Notes: generated by a model from the letters alone, not told the origin. Positions 50,481 through 59,336 are shown, counted from the stretch's first letter. The stretch is DNA of 64,000 nucleotides from Microbispora hainanensis (GCF_006874475.1 NZ_VIRM01000041.1:1-64000); one strand, 5' to 3'. Program-made: numbers and translations.

Positions 50481-51779
50481 ATGTCGCCCGCCTCTCCCGC
50501 GGAGGCGAGCCGCCTCGCGGCCGTACGCCGCTACGCGGCCCTGAAGACCTCCTCCGGCGCCGCGTTCGACCGGGTGGCCGCCCTGGCCGCGCGGATCTTC
50601 CGCGCTCCCTTCGCCACCGTGACGATCGTCGGCGACGACACGGTCCGCGTCATCGCCGCGCATGGGCTGCCACCGCGCCGCGGCCTCGTCGAGAGCCTGT
50701 GCGCCGCGGCCGTACGGCACGGCGGCCCGTACGTGGTCGAGGACGCGTGGCTGCACCCTCACGCGGCCGGAGATCCGGCGGTGCACGGTGAGCCGGGCAT
50801 CCGCTTCTACGCCGCCGCGCCGATCACGACGCCCGACGGTGAGGCGCTGGGCAGCGTCAACGTCATGGACGTCCGCCCCCGTGAGGCCGGCGACGAGGAG
50901 CTCGCCTGCCTGCGCGACCTGGCCGGCCTCGTCATGGACGAGCTGGAGGCGCGGCTGGCCACGCAGCACACGGTCGAGGTCGAAAGGGAGCTGCGCGCGA
51001 GCGCGGAGCGGCTGGCCCGCACCCTCCAGCGCACCCTGCTCCCGCCGGCGCTGCCCCGGGTGCCCGGCCTGCGCGCGGCCGCCGCCTATCACCCCGTCTC
51101 GGCCGACGAGGTGGGCGGCGACTTCTACGACCTGTTCCCCCTGGACGGCGGTCGGTGGGGGTTCTTCCTCGGCGACGTCTGCGGCAAGGGCGCCGACGCC
51201 GCCGCGCTGACCTCACTGGTCCGCTACACCCTGCGCGCCGCGGCCGTCTACGACGCCGACCCGCACGCGGTGCTGGCCAATCTCGACGCGGTCCTGCAAC
51301 AGGAGCACGCGGGCGGCGAGGCCCCGGCGCCCTACTGCACGGCGGTCTTCGGCGTCCTGCAGCCCGACGGCGACGGGTTCGGCGTCACGCTCGCCACCGG
51401 GGGTCATCCCCCGGCGCTGGCGGTGCGGGCGAACGGCGCCGTCGAGCCCATCCACCCCGTCGGGGGGCAGCTGATCGGCATCCTGCGCAATCCCCGCTTC
51501 GCCCAGGTGAGCGCGCGGCTGAACGCCGGTGACGCGCTGCTGCTCTACACCGACGGTCTCACCGAGGCGCGGACGCCGTCCGGCTCGATGCTCGACGAGG
51601 ACGGGCTGACCGCCTATCTCGCCGCCGCCGGGCCCACGAGCGCCGACGATCTCCTGACCGCCGTGCACGACCTGATCACGGAACTGGGCTCGGGGGTGTC
51701 GGACGACACCGCGGTCCTCGCCCTCTCCGTACCACCCGCAACTCGAACGCCGTCCTCCGGGAGTCTCGGTGCAGCATGA
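50481..51779 (+). CDS. GAF-domain PP2C/SpoIIE phosphatase (RsbU-like)
   Basis: A 432-residue cytoplasmic phosphatase that should dephosphorylate a STAS protein. The GAF domain (about residues 20-155) has FATVTIVGDDTVRVIAAHG and ITTPDGEALGSVNVMD; the SpoIIE domain has ADEVGGDFYDLFPLDGG, FFLGDVCGKGADAAAL and LLLYTDGLTEAR with the metal aspartates, and ends SDDTAVLAL. The strong site GGAAGGAG (50434-50441) is followed at ideal distance by an in-frame GTC at 50448 rather than ATG, so the true start may be this unusual codon or ATG 50481. Its end overlaps the STAS gene. Confidence 0.87.
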   Translation: MSPASPAEASRLAAVRRYAALKTSSGAAFDRVAALAARIFRAPFATVTIVGDDTVRVIAAHGLPPRRGLVESLCAAAVRHGGPYVVEDAWLHPHAAGDPAVHGEPGIRFYAAAPITTPDGEALGSVNVMDVRPREAGDEELACLRDLAGLVMDELEARLATQHTVEVERELRASAERLARTLQRTLLPPALPRVPGLRAAAAYHPVSADEVGGDFYDLFPLDGGRWGFFLGDVCGKGADAAALTSLVRYTLRAAAVYDADPHAVLANLDAVLQQEHAGGEAPAPYCTAVFGVLQPDGDGFGVTLATGGHPPALAVRANGAVEPIHPVGGQLIGILRNPRFAQVSARLNAGDALLLYTDGLTEARTPSGSMLDEDGLTAYLAAAGPTSADDLLTAVHDLITELGSGVSDDTAVLALSVPPATRTPSSGSLGAA

Positions 51780-52128
51780 CAACGGTCTGACCGTCAGCCT
51801 CCAGTCGCCCACCTCCGGGCCGCGCCTGCTGGTCGTGGCCGGTGACCTGGACCATCACACCACCCCACGCCTACGGGCGGCCCTGGAGGAGGTCGAGTTC
51901 GGCCCCGGCGCCGACCTGGTCGTCGACCTGTCCGACCTGACCTTCTGCGACTCCACCGGCATCGCCACACTGGTCGCGGCCCACCAGCGCGCCGCCGACG
52001 CGGGCGCCGCCCTGCTCCTGGCCGGTCTGCACTCCGACATCGCCCGGGTCTTCCAGATCATGGGCCTCGACCAGCTGCTGTCCTTGTACGACAGCCCGGA
52101 AGAGGCCGTACGCGCGCTGAGTAAATGA
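51769..52128 (+). CDS. STAS-domain anti-anti-sigma factor
   Basis: A 119-residue STAS protein: DLVVDLSDLTFCDSTGIATLV has the phosphorylatable Ser, then ARVFQIMGLDQLLSLYD. The GTG start overlaps the phosphatase gene by 11 bases with GGGAG in front, so the pair forms a phosphatase/antagonist switch. The kinase partner may be the RsbW-like protein at 24937 or one elsewhere. Confidence 0.85.
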   Translation: MQHDNGLTVSLQSPTSGPRLLVVAGDLDHHTTPRLRAALEEVEFGPGADLVVDLSDLTFCDSTGIATLVAAHQRAADAGAALLLAGLHSDIARVFQIMGLDQLLSLYDSPEEAVRALSK

Positions 52129-52152
52129 GCGCTGAGCAGATGAGCGTGCGGG

Positions 52153-52476
52153 CTACAGGGGCCCGGCGACGGCGACGACGATGTTCTGCTTGATGTCGCA
52201 GTTCCTGGTCCGGCGGCAGAAACCGTCCTCCACGTTGGTCGCCCCACCCGCGGTGCTGGCCTCCGTGTGCTGGTGGCCGCGATTGCGCGTGGGGCTCTGC
52301 AGGTTGACGATGTTGCGGTTGCGCGTGCCGTTCCCGACGGAGGTCGGGCCGTCCCCGTCCCCCCGCCCGGCCCGCGCGTACGCGGGAGCGGTGAGCAGGA
52401 CCTGCGCGGCGGCGGCCGCGACGAGGACGACGGCGAACAGCGGGACACGCCCAGATGCGCCGCGTGAAAGGAGCAT
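52153..52476 (-). CDS. Short secreted Asn/Gly-rich two-cysteine protein, paralogue 1
   Basis: A 107-residue precursor. The signal peptide ends near residue 34 (TAPAYA) and the mature protein is about 73 residues: GRGDGDGP, then SVGNGTRNRNIVNL, SPTRNRG and a C-terminal pair in FCRRTRNCDIKQNI (C-x5-C). The same order of motifs is in the next three genes on this strand, so it belongs to a local family. ATG 52474-52476 has only a weak ribosome site; a frame continues upstream through a low-complexity repeat and is not counted. No homologous family is recognised. Confidence 0.72.
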   Translation of the reverse strand: MLLSRGASGRVPLFAVVLVAAAAAQVLLTAPAYARAGRGDGDGPTSVGNGTRNRNIVNLQSPTRNRGHQHTEASTAGGATNVEDGFCRRTRNCDIKQNIVVAVAGPL

Positions 52477-52484
52477 CGCCACCA

Positions 52485-52545
52485 CCCGTCCGCCCGTCCG
52501 TCCGCTCGCCCGTCTGCTCGCCCGTCCGTCCGCCCGTCTGTCCGC
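52485..52545. repeat. Low-complexity CCGTCCGCCCG tandem tract upstream of paralogue 1
   Basis: Repeats of CCGTCCG/CTCGCCCGT blocks, mainly four- to sixteen-base periods, in the leader region. Confidence 0.7.
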
Positions 52546-52645
52546 ACGGAATCTCGTCACACCGTAGCGTCCGGCCCGGTCCGGCCGGCGTCTTCGCGGG
52601 TCCGTGTCCCGCCATGTTCTCGGCTGATCAGCGTCCGATGATCCG

Positions 52646-53086
52646 TCAGCGTCCGATGATCACCGTGCCGCTCGTCCTGGGGGAGCTCTGCATGTGGCCT
52701 CGCATGTTCTGGGCGCCCTTGCAGCCGGGCCGGCGCCTGCAGCTGGACGCCTGCGTGTTCACCGACGCGTCCACGCCGGAGATGACCTGCTGAGCGCCCG
52801 TCGCGTTCCGCGCGCTGCCGACGAGCAGGGAGTTCAGGTTGTTCTGGCCGTTGTTGAACACGTACCTCGAATTGGCGCCGTTCCCGTCGCCACCGCCCCG
52901 TCCCCGGATGGCCGCCGCGTCGGCGGGGGAGAGCAGCGGGGAGAGCGCGACGCCGGCGCCGGCGACCGCGAGCGCGGTCAGCGCCAGCAGCCGCGCCGCC
53001 GGGCCGGCGAGCGCGTGCCGCCTCGTGTCGTGAGGCCTGAGATGAGGCCTGAGATAAGCCCTGCGACGAGCCCTGTGAGGAGCCAT
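52646..53086 (-). CDS. Short secreted Asn/Gly-rich two-cysteine protein, paralogue 2
   Basis: A 146-residue precursor with a long basic N-region (RAYLRPHLRPH, from a 12-bp repeat) and hydrophobic core LLALTALAVAGAGVALSPLL, cleaved near residue 60. The mature part has GGGDGNGANSRYVFNNG, NLNSLLVGSARNATGAQQ, SGVDAS and CRRRPGCKGAQNM (C-x5-C). CAGGAGA precedes ATG 53084-53086. The leader on this side contains the inverted repeat at 53119-53142. Confidence 0.75.
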   Translation of the reverse strand: MAPHRARRRAYLRPHLRPHDTRRHALAGPAARLLALTALAVAGAGVALSPLLSPADAAAIRGRGGGDGNGANSRYVFNNGQNNLNSLLVGSARNATGAQQVISGVDASVNTQASSCRRRPGCKGAQNMRGHMQSSPRTSGTVIIGR

Positions 53087-53118
53087 GTTCTCCTGTGCCT
53101 TCCCCGGTGACCGTCGAA

Positions 53119-53142
53119 CAGATCCGTCCGTGTGCGGATCTG
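53119..53142. promoter_or_regulatory. Inverted repeat in the leader of paralogue 2
   Basis: CAGATCCG-TCCGTGTG-CGGATCTG, perfect 8-bp arms, 33-56 bases upstream of the paralogue-2 ATG. Could be an operator or a leader hairpin. Confidence 0.4.
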
Positions 53143-53222
53143 CCGGGCATCTACCCCGCAAGCACGCGCCCGTCGCGGTCGCTGAAGGAGGATTAGGACC
53201 TCCCAACGGAAAGATCTTCCGA

Positions 53223-53552
53223 CTAGCCCTCCTGGAGCGACCCCCGCATTCGCTGGGTCAGCTTGCAGAGGCGCGCCCCTCGGCGGCAGATGATGCTCTG
53301 CCCGTTCGCCACGCCGCCGACGCCGATCGTCTTCTGCTGGATGCCGGACCCGTTCCGCGCGCTGCCCACCGTCAGCTGGCTGACGTTGCGGATCCCGTTG
53401 CCGACGCGGACGCCGGCGGTGTTGCCGTTGCGGTCGCCGCTCCCAGCCGTCTGGCCGGCCGCGGCGTGAGCGACCGTCGCATGCGCGGCGAGCGCCGCCG
53501 TCATCACCGCTGTGGCCGTCGTGGCCGCCACCAGGGCGAGACCGCCGCGCAT
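53223..53552 (-). CDS. Short secreted Asn/Gly-rich two-cysteine protein, paralogue 3
   Basis: A 109-residue precursor: signal peptide from MRGGLALVAATTATAVMTAAL cleaved near residue 31 (VAHA), mature part GSGDRNGNTAGVRVGNGIRN, then QLTVGSARNGSGIQQ, VGGVANGQ and ICRRGARLCKLTQRM (C-x6-C). ATG 53550-53552 follows the stop of paralogue 4 by seven bases, so these two share one mRNA. Confidence 0.76.
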   Translation of the reverse strand: MRGGLALVAATTATAVMTAALAAHATVAHAAAGQTAGSGDRNGNTAGVRVGNGIRNVSQLTVGSARNGSGIQQKTIGVGGVANGQSIICRRGARLCKLTQRMRGSLQEG

Positions 53553-53559
53553 CAGCGGC

Positions 53560-53916
53560 TCACCGCCCGCGCTCGGACTCGTCGTCCGCCGGGCCGCGGG
53601 AGCCGATGTGCTGCGACAGCGTGCAGAACCGGCCGCGCGGCCGGCACAGGCCGCCCTGCACGCTGCTGACCCCGCCCACGCCCGACGAGAACTGGTGGAG
53701 GGCGCCACGCAGGCGGGTGCTGCCGATCGTCACCAGGTTGCGGTTGTCCGAGCCGTTGCCCACGCGTACGGCCGAGCGGTTCCCGTTGCCGTCGCCGCCG
53801 GAGGCGTACGCGTCCATCGGCGCAACCAGAGCAAGTGCCAGTGCAAGGGCCAGGGCCGGCGCGGGCCGTCGGCGAAGGGCGCCGGGGGATCGCGTGAGGG
53901 TGTGGATGATCGGCAT
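53560..53916 (-). CDS. Short secreted Asn/Gly-rich two-cysteine protein, paralogue 4
   Basis: A 118-residue precursor: signal peptide with an Ala-Leu repeat (PALALALALALVAPMDAYA) cleaved near residue 39, mature part GGDGNGNRSAVRVGNG, DNRNLVTIGSTRLRGALHQ, SGVGGVSS and LCRPRGRFCTLSQHI (C-x6-C). GTAGGAGGC stands at good distance before ATG 53914-53916. It is the first gene of the cluster; its promoter should lie between 53917 and the GH43 terminator at 54006-54038. Confidence 0.77.
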   Translation of the reverse strand: MPIIHTLTRSPGALRRRPAPALALALALALVAPMDAYASGGDGNGNRSAVRVGNGSDNRNLVTIGSTRLRGALHQFSSGVGGVSSVQGGLCRPRGRFCTLSQHIGSRGPADDESERGR

Positions 53917-54005
53917 CGACGTGCCTCCTACCCCGCTCGCGGGCCCGCGTCCCGGCACCGGCGGAAATCGCAGCGGGTCATTCCCCGGGCATTGAGCGGA
54001 CATGG

Positions 54006-54038
54006 ACCGGCCGCCCCTCGGGTGAAGGTGCGGCCGGT
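54006..54038 (-). terminator. Hairpin after GH43 gene
   Basis: ACCGGCCGC and GCGGCCGGT pair perfectly around a 15-base loop, seven bases past the GH43 stop on the minus strand. Confidence 0.55.
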
Positions 54039-54044
54039 CGCCGG

Positions 54045-56333
54045 TTATCGGCTGGTCACCTCGTAGGTCCGCAGGTAGTCGAACGTCGCGGTGGCGCCCG
54101 CCGCGTTCATCGAGATCAGGCCGATCCTCACCGGCCCGGTGCGCGGGAGCGACCAGCTGCCGCCCCAGATCCAGTGGGCGCCGTCGGTGCTCGACGCCAT
54201 CCGGACGTCGTGCTCGCCGTTCTCCTGGTCGTGGTGGTAGAGCAGCCGCAGCCAGGTGGTCTCCGCGGCCGGGCCGCCGAACATGGGCGCGTTGGCGACC
54301 GCGGTGGGCGGGGTGGTGCCGGGGCGCGGGCCCTCTTTGCCGAACTCGGTCTGGTGCAGCACCGCGCCGTTGCCCTGGTTGAGGGGCAGGACGGTGTGCG
54401 TCAGCTTCAGCCACCGGTCGTCGTTCTCGTACAGCAGCAGACCGGCCTGCTGGTTGCCCTTCGTGCCGTCGAAGGTGAGCTTCGTCTCGACGGCGAAGTC
54501 GCCCTGCGGCGCGTCGCGGAGCAGGATCGACGCGGTGTTGTTGCCCTGGAACAGCTCGGCGTTCTGGGTCGGCCAGACCAGGGAGCCGTTCGACAGGGTG
54601 GCCGACGGGTTGCGGACCTTCGTCCAGCCGGTGGGCGAGCCGGTGCCGTCGAACTCGTCGGAGTACGCCGGGAGTTGCCTGCCGAGGACGGGATCGGGCA
54701 CCCGCTCGGTCACCGGCCGGTAGAGCGGCGCGGCGCCCACGTTGTCGGCGTCGGCCGCGCCGCGGGTGGTCACGCCGATGGCGCCGGACGTGGGGGCGCC
54801 CTCGGGCAGCGTCAGGGAGACGCTCGCCACCGGGTCGCCGAGCCGGTCGGCCGACACCGACACGGTCAGGGCGTTCCCACGCCGCTCGGCGGCGACGTTG
54901 TGCCAGGAGCCGTAGTCGAACGAGGACGGCAACGGGCCGCTCGCCGTCGTCGTCCTGCCGCGCGCCTTGGCCGTGACGACGAGCTCGCCGCGCTCGCGGT
55001 CGAGCCACGCGGTGATGTCCTTCGCGCCGTTCTCGCGGGTGACGACGAGCCCGGCGGCGCTGCCGCCCTCGCGCAGCCGCAGGTCGGCCTCCACGCGGAC
55101 GTCGCCCCGGACCCGGTCGTCGCTGAGCTCGCTGGTCGAGCCCTTGCCGGTGAGGTGGCCGAGTGAGTCGGGGTCGGAGGCCGGCTTCCACGGCCCGGTC
55201 CACCCGGCCGTGCCCTCGTTGAACGTGCCGCCCACGGTCCAGGTGGTGACCGGCGCGGGCTGCGCCCCGGTGGACGGCCCGGCCCCGGCCCGTACGACCG
55301 GCCAGCCGTCGATCCAGTCGAGCCGGTCGATCATGAGGGGACGCCGGCTCAGGTTGCTGATCGTCGTGCCCCAGGTCGTCGTGACCGGCCCGAACTCGGG
55401 GGCCGACGAGGCGATCGCGTGATAGACGAGCCAGTCCTGTCCGCTGAGGTCGGTCTGGACGGCGTTGTGGCCGGGGCCGGCCCAGCCGTTGCCGCCGGCC
55501 GCGAGGACGATGCCGTCCTTGCTGGTCAGGTCCATCAGGTCGACGCCGGTCGGGGTGGTGAACGGCCCGAGCGGGCTGTCGGCGCGGCCGGCCTTGACCG
55601 TGTAGCCGCTGAACGCGCCGTCGCAGCACCCGGCGTCGGAGTAGAACAGGTAGTACCTGTCGTCGTGCCGGACGACGAAGGCGCCCTCCATGCGGCGTCC
55701 GCGGGCGATCTGCGTGACCGGGCCGGTGACCGCGGTCGCCTCGGTGTTCATCCTCGCGCCGCAGATCGTGTCGTAGCTGCCCCAGTAGAGGTAGCTGTCG
55801 CCGTTGACGTCGGTGAACATGGCCTGGTCGATGTTGCCCGTCGGGCAGCCGCTGCCGCCAGCGGGGACGATCATGCCGTGGTCGGTCCAGGGCCCGGTCG
55901 GGTGCGGGCCGGTCGCGAGCCCGACTCCGCCCGTGGAGAGCGCGTACGTCAGGTGGTAGGCGCCGTTCACATAGCGGATGTCCGGCGCCCAGGGACGCGT
56001 GCCGTTCGGCCACCACGCGGGGTGGTCGGCCGCGGTGTAGACGTCTCCCGCGTACGTCCAGTGGACCATGTCGGGGGACGTGAGCATCGGCAGGATGTGC
56101 TCGGTCTTCCCGTCGATGGGGTTCGTGGTGCCGTAGGCGTACCAGAGGCCGTCTTTGCCGCGGATCATCGTGGGGTCGGGGAAGGTCTGCACCGTCCCGG
56201 CGCTCACGGGGTTGGTGTAGGCCGGGTCCGGCACCGCCTGCACGGGCGACGTCTGTACGGGTGCTGCCTGGGCGGGGGGCGTCACGGCCACGGAGGACGC
56301 GAGGAGTAAGGCTCCGATCACCAGTTGTCTCAC
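54045..56333 (-). CDS. Secreted glycoside hydrolase family 43 (arabinanase-like) with C-terminal beta-sandwich domains
   Basis: A 762-residue exported enzyme: signal peptide ending AQAAPV (about residue 23), then a five-bladed propeller with FPDPTMIRGKDGLWYAYGT (base Asp), RPWAPDIRYVNGAYHLTYA and RRMEGAFVVRHDDRYYLFYS (acid Glu), WAGPGHNAVQTD and WLVYHA. After residue about 370 come one or two concanavalin-like domains, the last ending with TFDYLRTYEV, as in proteins measuring 'true' fold-change; they may bind sugar. TACCGT lies seven bases before GTG 56331-56333, so the mRNA is probably leaderless. Arabinan or arabinoxylan is the likely substrate. Confidence 0.86.
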   Translation of the reverse strand: MRQLVIGALLLASSVAVTPPAQAAPVQTSPVQAVPDPAYTNPVSAGTVQTFPDPTMIRGKDGLWYAYGTTNPIDGKTEHILPMLTSPDMVHWTYAGDVYTAADHPAWWPNGTRPWAPDIRYVNGAYHLTYALSTGGVGLATGPHPTGPWTDHGMIVPAGGSGCPTGNIDQAMFTDVNGDSYLYWGSYDTICGARMNTEATAVTGPVTQIARGRRMEGAFVVRHDDRYYLFYSDAGCCDGAFSGYTVKAGRADSPLGPFTTPTGVDLMDLTSKDGIVLAAGGNGWAGPGHNAVQTDLSGQDWLVYHAIASSAPEFGPVTTTWGTTISNLSRRPLMIDRLDWIDGWPVVRAGAGPSTGAQPAPVTTWTVGGTFNEGTAGWTGPWKPASDPDSLGHLTGKGSTSELSDDRVRGDVRVEADLRLREGGSAAGLVVTRENGAKDITAWLDRERGELVVTAKARGRTTTASGPLPSSFDYGSWHNVAAERRGNALTVSVSADRLGDPVASVSLTLPEGAPTSGAIGVTTRGAADADNVGAAPLYRPVTERVPDPVLGRQLPAYSDEFDGTGSPTGWTKVRNPSATLSNGSLVWPTQNAELFQGNNTASILLRDAPQGDFAVETKLTFDGTKGNQQAGLLLYENDDRWLKLTHTVLPLNQGNGAVLHQTEFGKEGPRPGTTPPTAVANAPMFGGPAAETTWLRLLYHHDQENGEHDVRMASSTDGAHWIWGGSWSLPRTGPVRIGLISMNAAGATATFDYLRTYEVTSR

Positions 56334-56518
56334 GGCGAGCACGGTAGACAGGCCAAATTTTTCCGTCGAGACGCCGTCAGAATCCCGTGCCCCACCGGCC
56401 TCAGGAGCGTCAAGCGGGTGCGGCAGGATGCCTGGGTGCGTGTCGGGGAGGTGTCCGCGCTGGTCAGAGGGTTTCGTCAGGCTCCCGGGCAGATTTACCG
56501 ATTCTTTTTGTCGGATGG

Positions 56519-56548
56519 TTGACGTAAAAAACGGACGAACCTTAGGTT
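56519..56548 (+). promoter_or_regulatory. Promoter of the ROK/sulfatase operon
   Basis: TTGACG (56519-56524), an 18-base spacer and TAGGTT (56543-56548). The GTG of the regulator is six bases further, so the transcript is probably leaderless. Confidence 0.6.
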
Positions 56549-56554
56549 GCCAGC

Positions 56555-57730
56555 GTGTCAACGACCCCCAACGGCGTGCATGCCCTCGTGCGCCGCTCCC
56601 ATGAGGAGCGGGTGCTGCGCGTGCTCCGCCAGAACGGCGCACAGAGCCGCAACGAGATCGCGGCCCGGGTCGGCCTGTCACGCACCACGGTCTCGGAGAT
56701 CACCAGCGACCTCCTCGGCCGCGGGGCCATCCGCGTCGTCGACACCGACGCCGTGGAACGCGTGGGCAGCGGCCGGCCGGCCGAGCGGCTCGCGCTCGAC
56801 CCGGCCTCCGGCCAGTACATGGGGGTCGACTTCGGCCACCGCCGCGTGAACGTCCTGGTGGCCGACGCCGCGCACGACATCATCGCGTCCGGGACCGCCC
56901 GCTATGAGGAGTCGGCGCAGTGGCCCGAGCGTCTCGACGCCGGGCTCGCGCTGATCGACCGGCTGAGCGCCGACACCGGCGTCCACTACGGCGCGCTCCA
57001 GGCGATCGCCGTCGGCGTGCCGGGCTGGGGCGACCGTTCGAGCGCCGACGGTGTGGCGGAGGTGTTCGCCACCCGCTTCCACGCCGGCGTGATCGTGGAC
57101 AACAACGTGCGCTTCGCCGGGCTGGCCGAGGCCCTGCACGCCCAGTCCGACTCCGTACGCGACCTCATCTACCTGCGTCTTTCCGACGGGGTGGGCGGCG
57201 GCCTGGTGGTCGGCGGGCAGCTCGTCAAGGGCGCCAACGGCTACGCGGGGGAGCTCGGCCACGTGACCGCCGTCCCCGGCGGCGCGCGGTGCCGCTGCGG
57301 CAAGAACGGGTGCGTGGAGACTGTGGCGTCGGTGCCGGCGATCCTCGGGCGGTGCCGCGAGCTCGGCGTGCCCGTGGACACGCTCGACGACCTGAAGGCC
57401 GCGGTGGAGATCGCCCATCCGACGGTCGACCAGGTGCTCCGCGAGGCCGGCACGGCGGTCGGCCGGGTGCTCGGCACGGCGGCCATGACACTCAATCCCG
57501 ACGAGATCGTGCTCGGCGGCGAGATCATCCGGGTCGCTCCGGCCCTGCTGCGCCAGGTCGCCGACACGGTCACCTACGAGCTGTCGTGGCGCACCGACGC
57601 GGCGCCGGTGATCCGCCCCGCCCTGCTCTCGGACGACGGAGGGGCGCGCGGGGCCATCGCGGCCCTGTTCCACGAGTCCCCGCTGCTCGCCGGATACGAA
57701 GCGAACGTCACGACGGACGGAGGCCGATAG
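56555..57730 (+). CDS. ROK-family transcriptional regulator
   Basis: A 391-residue NagC/XylR-type regulator. The N-terminal winged helix is in [23 protein letters not shown]; the ROK domain has [24 protein letters not shown] and [22 protein letters not shown], with the zinc cysteines in [12 protein letters not shown]. It should bind a sugar or sugar derivative and control the sulfatase and transporter genes that follow. Its TAG overlaps the permease GTG by one base. Confidence 0.88.
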   Translation: MSTTPNGVHALVRRSHEERVLRVLRQNGAQSRNEIAARVGLSRTTVSEITSDLLGRGAIRVVDTDAVERVGSGRPAERLALDPASGQYMGVDFGHRRVNVLVADAAHDIIASGTARYEESAQWPERLDAGLALIDRLSADTGVHYGALQAIAVGVPGWGDRSSADGVAEVFATRFHAGVIVDNNVRFAGLAEALHAQSDSVRDLIYLRLSDGVGGGLVVGGQLVKGANGYAGELGHVTAVPGGARCRCGKNGCVETVASVPAILGRCRELGVPVDTLDDLKAAVEIAHPTVDQVLREAGTAVGRVLGTAAMTLNPDEIVLGGEIIRVAPALLRQVADTVTYELSWRTDAAPVIRPALLSDDGGARGAIAALFHESPLLAGYEANVTTDGGR

Positions 57731-58530
57731 TGGCCGTGACCAGTGCGGGCGCCACGAGGGACGGCAACGCCCCCGCCCGGCCGCGCAAGAACCGGACCTT
57801 CCTGGTCCTCAACATCATCTCGATCGTGGCCGGGATCGCGATCTGGTGGGGGCTGTCCCTGGCCGGGCTCCAGTTCCCCACTCCCGTCGAGGTCGTCTCG
57901 GCCGCATGGAAGATGACCCTGGACGGCACGCTCGCCACCGACGTCGGCGCCTCGCTCGGGCGCGTGCTGGCCGGGTTCGCCCTCGGCTCGGTCGCGGCGG
58001 TGATCGTCGGCTTCGTCATGGGGTGGTACACGGTGGCCCGCGGCCTGTTCGAGCCGTGGATCCAGTTCTTCCGCACGATCCCGCCGCTGGCGATGCTGCC
58101 CCTGGTGCTCGTGCTGATGGGCATCGGCGAGAGCCCCAAGATCTTCGTCATCTTCCTGGCGGCGTTCCTGTCCTGCGTCATCTCCACCTACCAGGGCGTG
58201 GTGAACGTGGACAAGACGCTGATCAACGCCGCGCGGGTGCTCGGCGCGAGCGACGGGACCATCTTCGGCCGCGTCGTGGTGCCGGCCTCGACGCCGTTCA
58301 TCCTCGTGGGCATGCGGGTCGGGCTCGGCTCGGCCTGGGGCACGCTGGTGGCCGCCGAGCTCCTGGCCGCGCAGGCCGGGCTCGGCCACCGGATGCAGAG
58401 CGCGCAGCTCTACTACGACCTTCCGACGATCTTCGTCGGCATCATCGCGATCGGGGTCCTCGGCCTGATCATGGACCGGCTGCTCATGATCGCCGGCAAC
58501 AAGCTGACGGCCTGGCAGGAGAACCGATGA
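57730..58530 (+). CDS. ABC importer permease (SsuC/TauC type)
   Basis: A 266-residue membrane protein with six helices. The N-terminus is cytoplasmic (about 25 residues); IIWG helix-like stretches follow, and the docking loop reads [23 protein letters not shown] 57730 overlaps the regulator stop, and the gene ends overlapping the ATPase. The family imports sulfonates, taurine, nitrate or related anions; the sulfatases suggest a sulfated organic compound or sulfonate. Confidence 0.87.
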   Translation: MAVTSAGATRDGNAPARPRKNRTFLVLNIISIVAGIAIWWGLSLAGLQFPTPVEVVSAAWKMTLDGTLATDVGASLGRVLAGFALGSVAAVIVGFVMGWYTVARGLFEPWIQFFRTIPPLAMLPLVLVLMGIGESPKIFVIFLAAFLSCVISTYQGVVNVDKTLINAARVLGASDGTIFGRVVVPASTPFILVGMRVGLGSAWGTLVAAELLAAQAGLGHRMQSAQLYYDLPTIFVGIIAIGVLGLIMDRLLMIAGNKLTAWQENR

Positions 58531-59336
58531 GCACTCCCGAGAGCACACGCGAGATCGCACCGAAGATTTCCGTACGCGACGTCCAGAAGGTCTTCCCGGT
58601 GGGGAAGGAGCCGTTCGTCGCGCTCGGCGGCGTCTCGCTGGACATCGCCGACAACGAGTTCGTGACCGTCGTCGGCCCCTCCGGCTGCGGCAAGAGCACG
58701 CTGCTCAACATCCTCGCCGGGCTGGAGCAGCCCACCGGCGGCACCGCGCTGGTGGACGGGAAGCCGGTCACCGGCCCCGGCCCCGAGCGCGGCGTCATCT
58801 TCCAGCAGTACGCGTTGTTCCCGTGGCTGACCGTCCGCGAGAACGTCGAGTTCGGCATGCGCACCGCCAAGGTCCCCAAGGCGGAGCGGCGGGAGCGGGC
58901 CGAGCACTTCATCCGCCTGGTCGGCCTGGAGCAGTTCGCCGACGCGCTGCCCAAGACGCTGTCGGGCGGCATGAAGCAGCGCTGCGCCATCGCCCGCGCG
59001 TACGCGGTGAACCCGTCGATCCTGCTCATGGACGAGCCCTTCGGCGCCCTGGACGCGCTGACCCGGGTGCGCCTCCAGGAGCAGCTCCTGGAGACCTGGA
59101 GCAAGGAACGGCGGACGGTCATGTTCATCACCCACGACGTCGACGAGGCGGTGTTCCTCGCCAACCGGGTGGTCGTCATGGCCGCCAGGCCGGGCCGCAT
59201 CGCCGAGGTCATCGACGTCGATCTCCCCTATCCGCGCGACGAGGACATGCGGCTGAGCCCCGAGTTCGGGGCGCTGCGCAACCGCGTCTGGCATGCGGTG
59301 TACCACCAGCGGCAGATCAAGGAGCCCGCGCAATGA
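58527..59336 (+). CDS. ABC importer ATPase (SsuB/TauB type)
   Basis: A 269-residue ATPase with [21 protein letters not shown], signature [12 protein letters not shown] and Walker [13 protein letters not shown]; the H-loop is in [13 protein letters not shown] 58527 overlaps the permease stop (ATGA). It energises the importer formed with the permease and the lipoprotein that follows. Confidence 0.89.
   Translation: MSTPESTREIAPKISVRDVQKVFPVGKEPFVALGGVSLDIADNEFVTVVGPSGCGKSTLLNILAGLEQPTGGTALVDGKPVTGPGPERGVIFQQYALFPWLTVRENVEFGMRTAKVPKAERRERAEHFIRLVGLEQFADALPKTLSGGMKQRCAIARAYAVNPSILLMDEPFGALDALTRVRLQEQLLETWSKERRTVMFITHDVDEAVFLANRVVVMAARPGRIAEVIDVDLPYPRDEDMRLSPEFGALRNRVWHAVYHQRQIKEPAQ

Noticed and set aside
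52153-53916. Assignment of the four small secreted proteins as chaplins or curlins
   Set aside because: Chaplin hallmarks (the GN-rich core with the fixed Cys spacing of about 30 residues) and curlin S-x5-Q-x-G-x2-N repeats are not matched; only the general Asn/Gly pattern is shared.
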